A DNA stretch of 64,000 nucleotides from SIG575 sp045534165 (GTDB taxonomy: Bacteria > Bacillota > Clostridia > Oscillospirales > Acutalibacteraceae): the NCBI GenBank assembly GCA_045534165.1, contig JAZSJD010000017.1, forward strand, positions 6,740 through 70,739, in the 5' to 3' direction. A program made the position numbers and the translations under genes. Every line of letters starts with the position of its first letter. Positions within the stretch are counted from its first letter, which is position 1. This document shows, piece after piece, positions 16,407 through 25,544 of the stretch. The notes below the pieces were generated by a model. It did no database searches. It was given only the letters and a program-made list of their open reading frames with translations, and was not told where the DNA came from.

Positions 16407-17081
16407 TTGAAAAAAATAGTTGACGACAGCATAATTGATATAGTGCCGTTCACCTATGGTTTTGTATATGCAAAAAAAGAAACTGACGAAAACGGAAATG
16501 CCAGAGCTGCTTTTTATTGCTTCAACGCCCAGACAAAAAAGGTTGAAGCTGTAAGACGTTCAGGATATCTGCACACCAAATTCGGTGAGCATTTTGAAAA
16601 AATATCCAAAAGCGTGGGCAATTTCATTTTCTGCGACGTAGTTACATTACCGGCAAGCGGTGAAACGGTGGCACTTTTTCCCGAATCAAAAATGTACTAT
16701 TTTGATTCCAACGGTGATCTGATCTGGGATGAAGAACTCTGTTACAGAGAATCCCCTGTAAAAGGTCTTGTTGCAGATGAAGACTGCGTATGGTTTGTAG
16801 TGCCCGAAAAGAAATCAATCGTGAGATTTTCTCCTTCCACAAGAAAAATTTATATAAGAATCGGCGGCAACGAATCTTCAACCTTTGAAAATCCGGTTGG
16901 AATTACCAAAGTGGGAAATATGCTTTATGTAAGCTGTGCCGATTCAAAGAAAATCAGAAAAATTGATTTGCAAACATATTCCGTTAAGGACCATCGTGTT
17001 TTTGCCGAACCTGTTTATAAATTCTTCAGAATTTTAGGCAAAGAATATGTTCTTCTTGATTCAGGATTTTATATGCTTTGA
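16407..17081 (+). CDS. Uncharacterised propeller-like protein (NHL/YncE-type strands)
   Basis: 224 residues, no signal peptide. It starts at a TTG (16407), supported by AAGGTGA (16394-16400) 6 bases upstream; no ATG fits. Repeating strand motifs such as GLVADEDCVWFVVPEKKSIVRF, RIGGNESSTFENPVGITKVG and MLYVSCADSKKIRKIDLQTY resemble blades of NHL/YncE beta-propellers, but the protein holds only three or four blades. It follows the 6S-like RNA by 14 bp and ends at a strong terminator, so it may be expressed from the 6S promoter. Function unknown. Confidence 0.7.
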   Translation: MKKIVDDSIIDIVPFTYGFVYAKKETDENGNARAAFYCFNAQTKKVEAVRRSGYLHTKFGEHFEKISKSVGNFIFCDVVTLPASGETVALFPESKMYYFDSNGDLIWDEELCYRESPVKGLVADEDCVWFVVPEKKSIVRFSPSTRKIYIRIGGNESSTFENPVGITKVGNMLYVSCADSKKIRKIDLQTYSVKDHRVFAEPVYKFFRILGKEYVLLDSGFYML

Positions 17082-17087
17082 AAAGGA

Positions 17088-17124
17088 ATCTCCTTCAGGT
17101 GATATCACTTGAAGGAGATTTTTA
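17088..17124 (+). terminator. Intrinsic terminator
   Basis: ATCTCCTTCAGGTGAT pairs with ATCACTTGAAGGAGAT (17088-17119), with one mismatch, followed by TTTTTATA. Confidence 0.88.
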
Positions 17125-17155
17125 TATGCCTGCAATTTACATTTATGTTTTATTA

Positions 17156-17184
17156 TTGAATAAAAAATTTTACTATGATATAAT
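17156..17184 (+). promoter_or_regulatory. Probable sigma-A promoter for the GPH symporter operon
   Basis: TTGAAT (17156-17161), a 17-bp spacer and TATAAT (17179-17184), 36 bp before the ATG at 17220. Confidence 0.7.
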
Positions 17185-17219
17185 CAGAAAGTAATACTCT
17201 TGAAAAGGAGAGAAGACAA

Positions 17220-18602
17220 ATGAACGAATATAAAACCACCTGGGGCGAAAAGTTCGGCTACGGTATCGGTGCATTGGGTCTTGACCTATCTTACGGACTT
17301 TTCTATTCCTACCTTTCCTATTATCTTACAAGTTTAGGTATTGCAGAAGGTTTTCTTTTGCTTATCACTCCCCTTGCGCGTATCTGGGACGGAATCAACG
17401 ACCCGATGATGGGCACAATTGTTGACAACACAAAAACAAAAATGGGTAAATACAGACCATGGATTCTTATCGGTACTGCCTCAAATGCAGTTGTGTTGTT
17501 CCTCTTATTCACATCTTTCGGTATGAGTGGCACACCGCTTTACATTTACATTGCAGTAATGTATGTACTCTGGGGTATGACAAATACAATGGCAGACATC
17601 CCCTATTGGTCAATGGTACCTTCATTCACAAACGACCCCAAAGACAGAAACCTTATTGCAACTGTTGCAAGAGCATTCAGCGGTATCGGGCAAGGTCTTA
17701 TCACCATTTTTACACCTATGATTCTTCCTATGCTTTCCAAAGGATTAAACAAAACAGAAGATGGTTACAGCCCTGACGGTTTTTCAAAATGGGCAATTAT
17801 CTGCGGTGTTTTCCTTGTAACTTTTGCAGTTATCTGTGTTCTTTCAACTAAAGAAAGACACGTTATTTACAACAATGAAAAATTCAGTTTCAAAAAAGTT
17901 TTCGGTGTTATAAAATCAAACGACCAGCTTGTTGTGTTTATGATTTTCGCAATGATTTCCAATGCAGGCTGGTACCTTACAAGCAGTACTGCAGTTTACT
18001 ATTTCACAGATGTTTTAGGCGATTCCAAAGCACAAAGTACATTCGGCATAATCGGCGCAGTAGGCTCTGCTTTGGGACTTCTTGTTATTCCTGTGCTGAG
18101 CAAAAAGTTCTCAAACCGTACAATTTATATTATTTCACTTTCCACAACAATTATAGGTTACGTGCTTATGTTTGTTTTCGGACCTGTTCTGAAAATTACA
18201 ATTGCCATGGATATAAGTTATGCCCTGGCAAGTATTGGCATCGGTTCAATGTTTGTTGGTCAGACAATTTTCCTTTCAGATATTGTTGACTACGGTGAAT
18301 TCAAAAACGGCACACGAAACGAAAGCATCACTTTCTCAACGAAAGGTTTCCTGCAGAAAATGGCTTATACTTTCCAGACTTTCCTCCTTTTCGGCGGTCT
18401 GGGAATTATGAACTACACAGATCAGAAAGCAATTGAAACTTTCAACGATTCCACAAAAATGGTAATCGGTATAATCTGTTTCGGTATTCCTCCCGTTCTT
18501 TTAGTTTTTTCACTTATCATCTTTATGACAAAATTCAGGCTTCACGGAGAATTACGCAACACAGTTCACGATCATATAGCAAAAAAACGTGCTGCAAAAT
18601 AA
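17220..18602 (+). CDS. Glycoside-pentoside-hexuronide (GPH/MelB-type) cation symporter
   Basis: 460 residues, about 12 membrane helices. Family landmarks: WGEKFGYGIGALGLDLSYGLFYSYLSYYLT at the N-terminus, then ARIWDGINDPMMGTIVDNTKTKMGKYRPWILIG, the conserved R-x-W-D-x-x-x-D-P-x-x-G...D-x-x-x-x-x-x-G-K-Y/F-R-P-W block of MelB relatives (Na+/sugar site), and ADIPYWSMVP. It imports a glycoside with Na+ or H+. The substrate cannot be read from sequence; the glycosidases of this window suggest di- or oligosaccharides. GGAG precedes the ATG. The metallophosphoesterase gene follows after 17 bp, so the two form an operon. Confidence 0.9.
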   Translation: MNEYKTTWGEKFGYGIGALGLDLSYGLFYSYLSYYLTSLGIAEGFLLLITPLARIWDGINDPMMGTIVDNTKTKMGKYRPWILIGTASNAVVLFLLFTSFGMSGTPLYIYIAVMYVLWGMTNTMADIPYWSMVPSFTNDPKDRNLIATVARAFSGIGQGLITIFTPMILPMLSKGLNKTEDGYSPDGFSKWAIICGVFLVTFAVICVLSTKERHVIYNNEKFSFKKVFGVIKSNDQLVVFMIFAMISNAGWYLTSSTAVYYFTDVLGDSKAQSTFGIIGAVGSALGLLVIPVLSKKFSNRTIYIISLSTTIIGYVLMFVFGPVLKITIAMDISYALASIGIGSMFVGQTIFLSDIVDYGEFKNGTRNESITFSTKGFLQKMAYTFQTFLLFGGLGIMNYTDQKAIETFNDSTKMVIGIICFGIPPVLLVFSLIIFMTKFRLHGELRNTVHDHIAKKRAAK

Positions 18603-18619
18603 GATAAGGAGTTGATTTT

Positions 18620-19714
18620 ATGCAACTCAGATTCAGAGATAAACAATTTAAAATCATGCAGGTTGCAGACACTCAGGAAGGTAAAAAAGTCAGCCCTGAT
18701 CTGATTAATCTGCTTAATGCTGCAATTGAAAAGGAAAAGCCTGATTTGCTTGTTTATTCAGGCGATCAGATATGGAACATCGCTTCTTTCAAAGGTAACA
18801 AAGAAACTGTAAGAAACGTTTTATATAAAATCACAGAGCCTGCACATTCAAGAAACATTCCTTTTACAATCTGTTTCGGAAACCACGACAGACAAGTTGG
18901 TGTTTCAAACGAAGAACAGCTTGAAATTTACAAAACTATCCCTTGTTTTATTGGTTACAGCGTTGAAGGCATTGATGGTTGTGCAAACCACGTTATTGAA
19001 ATTGCAGATGATGAAGAAATCAAATTTCTTCTTTACTGTATTGATAGCCACACAAGCCTTAAAATCGGCTACGATCACGTGCACGAAAACCAGATTGAAT
19101 GGTACAGAAACACCCGTGACGAATACGAAAAGAAGTGTGGCAGACTTATTCCCTCAATTGTTATCCAGCACATCCCTGTGCCTGAAATTGACCAACTTAT
19201 GCTGGAAGTGAAAAAGAACACAAAAGGTGCTGTTCAGGGCTTCAGAAACCGTGCCGGCAAGTGGTATGTTCTTGATAAAGAAAAGGTAAACAAAACCGCT
19301 TTTATGAAAGAATCACCTGCTGACCCTATGGAAAACGCAGGTCAGTTTGATGCAATGGCAGAAAAAGGCGACGTAAAGGGCATTTATTTCGGCCACGACC
19401 ATATTAATTCTTTCAATGGTCTTGTCAGAGGCATTGACGTGGGTTACACTCAGGGTGCAGGTTTCCATATTTATGGTCCCGGCCTTGACAGAGGTGTAAG
19501 AATGATTAACCTGAACACTGACGGTACATTTGAAACCTACGACTGCAGATACCGTGATCTGGTAGGCAAAAAAGTTAAAGAAAAATTCCTTTTTGCTCTT
19601 TATCAATTAATGCCCACTAATTTATATGAAGCTTTACACAGAGCATTAAAAGTTCTTGCAATACCTGCAATTATTGCAGTCATAATTTTAATTATAAAAT
19701 TTTTCATAAAATAA
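18620..19714 (+). CDS. Membrane-tethered metallophosphoesterase
   Basis: 364 residues. Blocks in order: IMQVADTQEGKK (Asp with Gln where the first His of Asp-x-His normally stands), LLVYSGDQIWN, ICFGNHDRQVG, IQHIPVPE and IYFGHDHINSF. The Gln substitution is seen in some Dcr2/PAP-like branches, so loss of activity should not be assumed. The last 25 residues form a hydrophobic tail anchor (VLAIPAIIAVIILIIKFFIK). It is the second gene of the GPH symporter operon and ends at a terminator. Substrate unknown; a sugar phosphate or extracellular phosphoester is possible depending on topology. Confidence 0.82.
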   Translation: MQLRFRDKQFKIMQVADTQEGKKVSPDLINLLNAAIEKEKPDLLVYSGDQIWNIASFKGNKETVRNVLYKITEPAHSRNIPFTICFGNHDRQVGVSNEEQLEIYKTIPCFIGYSVEGIDGCANHVIEIADDEEIKFLLYCIDSHTSLKIGYDHVHENQIEWYRNTRDEYEKKCGRLIPSIVIQHIPVPEIDQLMLEVKKNTKGAVQGFRNRAGKWYVLDKEKVNKTAFMKESPADPMENAGQFDAMAEKGDVKGIYFGHDHINSFNGLVRGIDVGYTQGAGFHIYGPGLDRGVRMINLNTDGTFETYDCRYRDLVGKKVKEKFLFALYQLMPTNLYEALHRALKVLAIPAIIAVIILIIKFFIK

Positions 19715-19718
19715 AGAT

Positions 19719-19756
19719 AAGAGACGTTACCCAACGGCAACGTCTCTTGTCTTTTT
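19719..19756. terminator. Intrinsic terminator between convergent genes
   Basis: AGAGACGTT (19720-19728) pairs with AACGTCTCT (19739-19747), then TGTCTTTTT. It ends the plus-strand operon and overlaps the last codons of the minus-strand GH98-like gene. Confidence 0.8.
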
Positions 19757-21707
19757 ATTCAATTGTAATTTTAACTTCACCGTTTGAAATAACACTTATT
19801 GTAAGTGTGTCTGTTGTTTCATCAAATGTTGTTTTCATTTTTGCACCGTTTGCGCCTGCTGCAGTAACTTGCGGTTCAGTTTCATAACCGGAAAGAGTAA
19901 TTACTGATTCTCTGAAGTTTTTCGGGTCACTTCTCTTTCCGCCTTGTGCATAAGAAACCATAAATTCATTTTCACCTTCACGGCCTGCACATACATCATC
20001 TGTGTCAAGCCTGAGGTTACACAAATCAATGTTTATCTTTCCGCTGTCTTCTTTCAGAACTGCATATGTATGTGCAACAAATGTGGTCTGCAATTCTTTT
20101 TTGCTTTCAGGCAAGGTGTAGTTTACACTCTGCTCACTATCTATAGTCTTGTTTTCGTTGCTGTTAAAAATATAAATATAATCATTTATATCAAACAGTA
20201 CTCCGTCACCTGTGTAAGTTTCCTCATACTTTTCGTTAAAGAATTTTGTTTTCAAAGAATTAATCCACAATCCTTTAAACCAATATTTTAAATCATTAAG
20301 AATGTAACTTTCAGGTAAAACTTCTTGCGGGTTTGAATAAATGGGAAGAATGGGAATCACATAATATCTTCCTGTTGACGGCACCCAGTCTTTAGAACAA
20401 TCCAAATAAACATTTTCTATTTTTTCCTGGAAAAACGTAAAGGAATCGCAATATAATCCCTGAAGGAAGTGAGCATCATTACCACGAAGTGGATAGGATG
20501 CAGGAAGTGTCATTTTATAGGCAACCTTTATTTTCTCTTTCACCTGTTCTTTGCTGGGGATTGAGCCATTGAGAGCCATCTGATAGAAAGGATAAAGCAC
20601 TTCGTAGAATGTTGGTGTGAGCACAACATTACCGTCAACCCAATGATAAAGTCCGCCTCTTGAGAATGTTCCCTCAATTGCATAAACCGTTGCTCCTGCT
20701 ACCATATCAGCTGTCATATCTATTCCGTAAAGTGCGGGGGGATATTTTGAAGTGTATACAAAATCCGGCTCATTCGGTTTTAAACCTACGTTATCATATT
20801 CAGTAAATCCTTCTTCATACCAAAGGAAGTTTTCAAGGTTTACACCCCAGTTTCCGCAGACATCATCAAGCCAGCAACCCATAATATTTGACTGGGAAGC
20901 AAAATGTCTTCCGTGACCATTGTGTTTATCCATAATGATTACGTTTTCTGTATTTGCTTTGAGCAAATCATAAAGCTCTCTGTCTTTGAGAATATGGTTA
21001 ACATAGTTGTTCTTTTTCCAATAAGTATATTCCATATCCTGCCAGATAAAAAGTCCTCCGTTTTCTGCGCAGGCTTTTACACAAGATTTGATTCTCGCAA
21101 GAATGTTTTTATTAACACCCATATCGTTTGTTACCACATCTGTTGCGAGATGTTCGTTTGTAACACCGTTTGTTGAAAGTTCAACCTGCACAAAGCCCAT
21201 AAGTGACTCGTGATTTTTAAACACTCCTGAAAGTTCTTCCTGAGTGAAAGGCTCACGTTCCTTATTTGTGCAGAAACATTCTGACTGTGCAACGATAGGC
21301 ACATTATATTCATCCGTATAAGTCAGCAATTCATCCCAGTAATCAAGCTGTTGCTGAGGGTTAAGATATGTAGGACCTTCGTCGATATAAATAACAGCAA
21401 AAGCTTTAATATCTTCAGGAAGTGCCCAGTATGTAAGAACAGCTTCATATGCAATATCATAAGGTGTCGGATTAGGAAGATAACGAGGGCAGTTTCTTAT
21501 CATAAACAGAGGATTTTCTTCGTCAACATACATACGAAGACCATCAACTTTTCTTCTTTGCCTTACTTCTGAAGTTTCAACCTGAAGTTCTTCAAGAAGC
21601 TTATAATCAGACAAATCCTTTTCCCTTGTGTTGTCTGATGCTGATATTTCAACAGGAATCATCACCAACATAACAAGTGCTAAAACAAAACTTAAAAATT
21701 TTTTCAT
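19755..21707 (-). CDS. Secreted GH98-like endo-glycosidase (blood-group-glycan type)
   Basis: 650 residues with a signal peptide (KKFLSFVLALVMLVMIPVEISAS). The catalytic region (about 45-400) has GH98 features: NPLFMIRNCPRYLPNPTPYD, LPEDIKAFAVIYIDEGPTY, HESLMGFVQVE, IMGCWLDDVCGNWGVNLENF, and PALYGIDMTADMVAGATVYA followed by PTFYEVLYPFYQMALNGSIP. GH98 enzymes are endo-beta-1,4-galactosidases that release blood-group A/B oligosaccharides. The C-terminal 250 residues form a beta-rich domain like that of other GH98 proteins. GGAGGCGA precedes the ATG at 21707; further upstream codons overlap the promoter. Own promoter and terminator. Family call is by motif pattern only. Confidence 0.68.
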   Translation of the reverse strand: MKKFLSFVLALVMLVMIPVEISASDNTREKDLSDYKLLEELQVETSEVRQRRKVDGLRMYVDEENPLFMIRNCPRYLPNPTPYDIAYEAVLTYWALPEDIKAFAVIYIDEGPTYLNPQQQLDYWDELLTYTDEYNVPIVAQSECFCTNKEREPFTQEELSGVFKNHESLMGFVQVELSTNGVTNEHLATDVVTNDMGVNKNILARIKSCVKACAENGGLFIWQDMEYTYWKKNNYVNHILKDRELYDLLKANTENVIIMDKHNGHGRHFASQSNIMGCWLDDVCGNWGVNLENFLWYEEGFTEYDNVGLKPNEPDFVYTSKYPPALYGIDMTADMVAGATVYAIEGTFSRGGLYHWVDGNVVLTPTFYEVLYPFYQMALNGSIPSKEQVKEKIKVAYKMTLPASYPLRGNDAHFLQGLYCDSFTFFQEKIENVYLDCSKDWVPSTGRYYVIPILPIYSNPQEVLPESYILNDLKYWFKGLWINSLKTKFFNEKYEETYTGDGVLFDINDYIYIFNSNENKTIDSEQSVNYTLPESKKELQTTFVAHTYAVLKEDSGKINIDLCNLRLDTDDVCAGREGENEFMVSYAQGGKRSDPKNFRESVITLSGYETEPQVTAAGANGAKMKTTFDETTDTLTISVISNGEVKITIE

Positions 21708-21729
21708 CTTGTCGCCTCCATTCCTTTGA

Positions 21730-21758
21730 ATTCTATCATAATCCAAAAAAAATTGCAA
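21730..21758 (-). promoter_or_regulatory. Probable promoter of the GH98-like gene
   Basis: On the minus strand TTGCAA (21758-21753), 17 bp, TAGAAT (21735-21730), between the GH3 terminator and the GH98-like start. Confidence 0.6.
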
Positions 21759-21761
21759 TAA

Positions 21762-21790
21762 AAAAAGGCAGTTCATTGAACTGCCTTTTT
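21762..21790 (-). terminator. Intrinsic terminator of the GH3/oxidoreductase operon
   Basis: AAAAAGGCAGTTCA pairs with TGAACTGCCTTTTT over a 1-base centre; A and T runs on both sides would let it work in both directions. Confidence 0.85.
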
Positions 21791-21797
21791 AAAATTA

Positions 21798-24404
21798 CTA
21801 ACAAATTTTTCCTGCAAGCCAGAGAAGAATGTTAAAGAAGTTATTCAGAATGAATTCCACAAAAGTAAGCACATAGGGGAATTCCCATTCCCAATCTGAG
21901 AAATTATCAAGATTGCCCATAAGTGAATCGTCATATTCCTGAGGATCAAGGAAAGCTCTTGTGCTCATCTTTGCAATACAGAGATTTTTTGTAGCCTGTC
22001 TTAATGCATTACCCATACCAATGGGGTCTTGTTCATAAACCCTTTTCAGGATTGAAACGTGTGAGGGATAGTTAAGAAGCCATACACCTGTAAGCATTGT
22101 GTCATTACCGTTATAAACTGCAATAACAGGGTTCATATAACCTGTACCTGTCACATTCCATGTATAGTCTGAAACAACAAAGCCTTCGAAGCCCCATTCG
22201 CCTCTCAGCACGTCGTTGAGAAGTGCACCGTTACCGCCTGCCCATGTTGTGCCGATTCGGTTATAAGATGACATTACACCTTTACATTCTGTTTCCTTAA
22301 TCGGAATTTCAAAAGCTTTAAGGTAAAGTTCACGGATTGCCTGTTCATCAGCCCATGTGCAAACACCTTTTCTGTTTGTATCCTGTTCATTCAGAGCAAA
22401 GTGTTTGATTGTAACTGCAAGGCCTTCATTGTGGCAACCTTCAATCATGGCAGATGCTAATTTACCTGAAACAACCGGGTCTTCTGAGAAATATTCATAG
22501 TTTCTGCCACCTGCAGGATTTCTGTGAAGGTTAACTGCAGGAGCATACCATATGTCAGTACCCATATCTCTGCCTTCTTCGCCTACGCCTTCACCTAATT
22601 TTACCATAAGGTCTTTATTCCATGTACAAGCCATAACAACAACACAAGGGTATGCAGTTGCTGTATCTGTAAAGAGGATACCTTTTCTGCCCTTGATACT
22701 TGAAGGACCATCGTTGTCACTTGTTGCAGGAACGCCAAGACGTTCAACTGCTCTTGTTCCGTAACCACCGTCAGAAACTAACTGTGCCATTTCTTCAACT
22801 GTGAACTGGTCAAGGAATTTATCCCAGAGGCTTTCATCCTCATAAACATCCTGGAGTGTGATAACCTCATCATAAACTGCACCTGTTACAGGGATTTCAC
22901 CTTCTGTCTGAGGTTCCGGGAAATCATCAGCAGTAGCCAGACCTTCTGCTTTATCAAGTTTTCTGTATGTGGGGAATGTTGCGCTTCCTTCTTTTCTTGA
23001 AAGAACGGGGAAACCGTTATATGCATGTTCAAAACGGTTTTCAATTTCTGTTCCTGTAACGTCATCATACTTGATAATCTGGTCGTCTTCCTGAACATAT
23101 TCAAAAGAACCATAATGTTCTCTTACGTTTTTACCAAGAATAATTTCGTATGTACCTTTTTCAACAATCCATGCTTCATTCACTTTATGGTCATAAGAGG
23201 CCATATCGTCAATGTCGAAAGTTATTGTTACAGTTTCGCTGTTGCCGGGTTCAATCATATCTGTTTTATCAAAATCAACAAGACAAATTGCACTCTTTTC
23301 AATTCCGCCATCATAATAAGGAGCACTGTAATAAATCTGTACAGTATCTTTACCGCTTACATTACCTGTATTTGTAACTTTTACAGAAACGGTAATCTGG
23401 TCTTCTGTTATTGTTTTTTCAACTATTTCCTGCTGGAAAGTAGTGTATGAAAGGCCATAGCCAAAGGGATACTGAACTTTATCTTTTGCGAAAGTTTCAA
23501 AATAACGATAGCCTACATAAATACCTTCAAGATATTCAAGATAATAGCCACCATCTGTATATTCATGTGAGCCGAAACAAACACTTGAGGGAGAATCTGA
23601 TGTTTTGTATGCAACTGTATCTGCAAGTTTACCTGAGGGGTTAACTTCACCTTTAAGCATTTGTGCAACAGCAGTCATACCAAATTCACCGGGAATCCAG
23701 ATAATAGCAGCAGCTTTGATGCTTTCATATTCATCGAGCCAACCCATTTCCATAACGTTACCGATATTGAAAAGAACAATAACATTTTCAAATGTTTTAT
23801 CCAATTTTTCAATAAGAGTAACTTCATCATCTGTAAGGTGAAGAACTTCAGGGTCAAGGTCAGTTTCTTCTGCACCGATTCTGCTGATTACAACAGCTGC
23901 TGTGTCAGAGAAAGCTTTTGCATCTGCCATAACTTTATCTGTAAGTTTTGAATCAGGCATTTCTTCAAGTGAATCCTTTGCCAGAAGAATTGCAAGACCG
24001 TTGTTTATAACAGTATTTTTAGTCTGAGGCAAAGCGTTTGAACCACAATATTTTTCGTAAAGTTTACGAAGTTCCTGGTTGTATTCAATACCTTGTTCAT
24101 CAAGTGCATCATAAAGTGTTACAGGGTCGTCTGAAACAACACCACCTGAACTTGAGCTTCCGATAAACGAACAAACAGAACCTGCGCCGAAAACGTTGAT
24201 TTTTTTGCCTGCCAGGGGAAGAACATTATCCTCATTTTTCAGAAGAACAATACCCTCTGCTTCGATTTCCACTGCTGTTTTTGAAGTTTTTGCAATAATG
24301 TTTCTGTCAATATTACCGCTTACTGAAAAAGCATAGGGTAAAACTGATGCTACCATAATAGCAACCAGAACAAGAGCAATTACCTTCTTAATTCTTTTCT
24401 TCAT
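21798..24404 (-). CDS. Exported, membrane-anchored glycoside hydrolase family 3, domain-permuted
   Basis: 868 residues. An N-terminal signal/anchor (KKRIKKVIALVLVAIMVASVLP) is followed by the alpha/beta sandwich domain first (AEGIVLLKNEDNVLPLAGKKINVFG, about 50-300), a fibronectin-like domain (about 310-460), then the TIM barrel (about 520-830: DNDGPSSIKGRKG, HRNPAGGRNYEYFSEDPVVSG, VTIKHFALNEQDTNR). The nucleophile Asp is in GFEGFVVSDYTWN. This is the swapped order found in some beta-glucosidases and related enzymes of rumen and gut bacteria. A C-terminal hydrophobic helix (ILNNFFNILLWLAGKIC) may anchor it. It probably removes beta-linked glucose, xylose or N-acetylglucosamine. It follows the oxidoreductase gene by 16 bp. 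Confidence 0.9.
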   Translation of the reverse strand: MKKRIKKVIALVLVAIMVASVLPYAFSVSGNIDRNIIAKTSKTAVEIEAEGIVLLKNEDNVLPLAGKKINVFGAGSVCSFIGSSSSGGVVSDDPVTLYDALDEQGIEYNQELRKLYEKYCGSNALPQTKNTVINNGLAILLAKDSLEEMPDSKLTDKVMADAKAFSDTAAVVISRIGAEETDLDPEVLHLTDDEVTLIEKLDKTFENVIVLFNIGNVMEMGWLDEYESIKAAAIIWIPGEFGMTAVAQMLKGEVNPSGKLADTVAYKTSDSPSSVCFGSHEYTDGGYYLEYLEGIYVGYRYFETFAKDKVQYPFGYGLSYTTFQQEIVEKTITEDQITVSVKVTNTGNVSGKDTVQIYYSAPYYDGGIEKSAICLVDFDKTDMIEPGNSETVTITFDIDDMASYDHKVNEAWIVEKGTYEIILGKNVREHYGSFEYVQEDDQIIKYDDVTGTEIENRFEHAYNGFPVLSRKEGSATFPTYRKLDKAEGLATADDFPEPQTEGEIPVTGAVYDEVITLQDVYEDESLWDKFLDQFTVEEMAQLVSDGGYGTRAVERLGVPATSDNDGPSSIKGRKGILFTDTATAYPCVVVMACTWNKDLMVKLGEGVGEEGRDMGTDIWYAPAVNLHRNPAGGRNYEYFSEDPVVSGKLASAMIEGCHNEGLAVTIKHFALNEQDTNRKGVCTWADEQAIRELYLKAFEIPIKETECKGVMSSYNRIGTTWAGGNGALLNDVLRGEWGFEGFVVSDYTWNVTGTGYMNPVIAVYNGNDTMLTGVWLLNYPSHVSILKRVYEQDPIGMGNALRQATKNLCIAKMSTRAFLDPQEYDDSLMGNLDNFSDWEWEFPYVLTFVEFILNNFFNILLWLAGKIC

Positions 24405-24423
24405 TTTAAAACCTCCCGATATA

Positions 24424-25407
24424 TTAATCCTGTGGATATTCTATACCAATAATTTTTCTTATTTCATCCATTTGCCTCATTATATAAAGTGTTTGTTCAG
24501 GTGTTACGATGGGACTTTCCGTCATACCTTGTGAAACACATTCACACAGATGAGCAATCTGTTCTTCAAAACCATTTCCGGCATATGGAACAGAAATACT
24601 TTGGCTTTCGCCGTTATTCAATTTAATTTCAATCTGCTGTGGTGCATAAAATCTTGGAAGATATGCATAACCTTTGCTTCCGTAAATAAAACCTTCATTG
24701 GGTTTCCTGAGAAGTGTTGCACTTGAAATATCAGCAATTGCACTGTTTTTATATTTCAGAAGCATACAGGTGTGACTGTCCGTGTTTTTGTAAGTTGAAC
24801 ATTGAGCATTTATCTCTTCAACATCTTTTCCAAGATACCAGCTTGCAAAGTTAAGCCCGTAAACGCCGACATCAAGAAGTGAACCGCCACCATTTTCGTT
24901 TTTAAGAACGTGATGGTCCATTTCATCTTCATCCATTGTGTAGCAGAACTTACCTTCAACCGCAAGGATATCGCCTAACACGCCATCCTTTATCAGCTCA
25001 AGCATTTTATTTGTGCCGGGAACGAGTCTTGCCCACATAGCCTCCATAAGAAAAACATTGTTTTCTTTTGCACACAGAAACATTTCTTCTGCTTCCTTTG
25101 CATTGACTGCAATAGGTTTTTCGCAGATGACGTGTTTTGAATTGTTCATCATCAGCATCGAACACTCTTTATGACCTGAATGTGGCACAGCAATATATGC
25201 TGCATCTATCACGTCTGACTCTGCCATTTTTTCATAACTGTCAAAACGGATGGGAATGTCAAATTCATCTGCAAATTTTTCAGCATTTTCTTTTGTTCTT
25301 GAAGCAACGGCAACAAGCTGTGCATTTTCAACATTCTTGATTGCCTCTGCAAAACGGTGTGCAATGTTACCTGTTCCCACTATACCGAACCGGATTACCC
25401 CATACAA
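24424..25407 (-). CDS. Gfo/Idh/MocA family oxidoreductase
   Basis: 327 residues. The N-terminal Rossmann fold carries FGIVGTGNIAHRFAEAI (NAD(P)-binding), and HVICEKPIAVNAKEAEEMF holds the family's Glu-Lys-Pro motif; GGSLLDVGVYGLNFA is the typical substrate-side segment of the C-terminal domain. Such enzymes oxidise or epimerise sugars, inositols or their derivatives, and some belong to GH109. It is first gene of a two-gene operon with the GH3 enzyme downstream, so a role in processing released sugars is plausible. The ATG at 25407 overlaps a weak AGGTGA site. Divergent from the second GH3 gene. Confidence 0.87.
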   Translation of the reverse strand: MYGVIRFGIVGTGNIAHRFAEAIKNVENAQLVAVASRTKENAEKFADEFDIPIRFDSYEKMAESDVIDAAYIAVPHSGHKECSMLMMNNSKHVICEKPIAVNAKEAEEMFLCAKENNVFLMEAMWARLVPGTNKMLELIKDGVLGDILAVEGKFCYTMDEDEMDHHVLKNENGGGSLLDVGVYGLNFASWYLGKDVEEINAQCSTYKNTDSHTCMLLKYKNSAIADISSATLLRKPNEGFIYGSKGYAYLPRFYAPQQIEIKLNNGESQSISVPYAGNGFEEQIAHLCECVSQGMTESPIVTPEQTLYIMRQMDEIRKIIGIEYPQD

Positions 25408-25479
25408 TCACCTCTCTTACACTATTATACAGTTTTTAAAATAAAAATCAATATTTTTTATCACATTTAACAAGATATC

Positions 25480-25509
25480 TTGACGATATATTTATTATAG
25501 GTATATAAT
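25480..25509 (+). promoter_or_regulatory. Promoter of the second GH3 gene
   Basis: TTGACG (25480-25485), an 18-bp spacer and TATAAT (25504-25509), then AGGAGG directly before the ATG at 25545. Confidence 0.7.
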
Positions 25510-25544
25510 ATATAAGTATAGCTATGTTTAGGAGGCAAAAAAAC

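Noticed and set aside
18620..19714. Metallophosphoesterase judged inactive because Gln replaces the first metal His
   Set aside because: The substitution occurs in some active subfamilies and all other metal residues are present.
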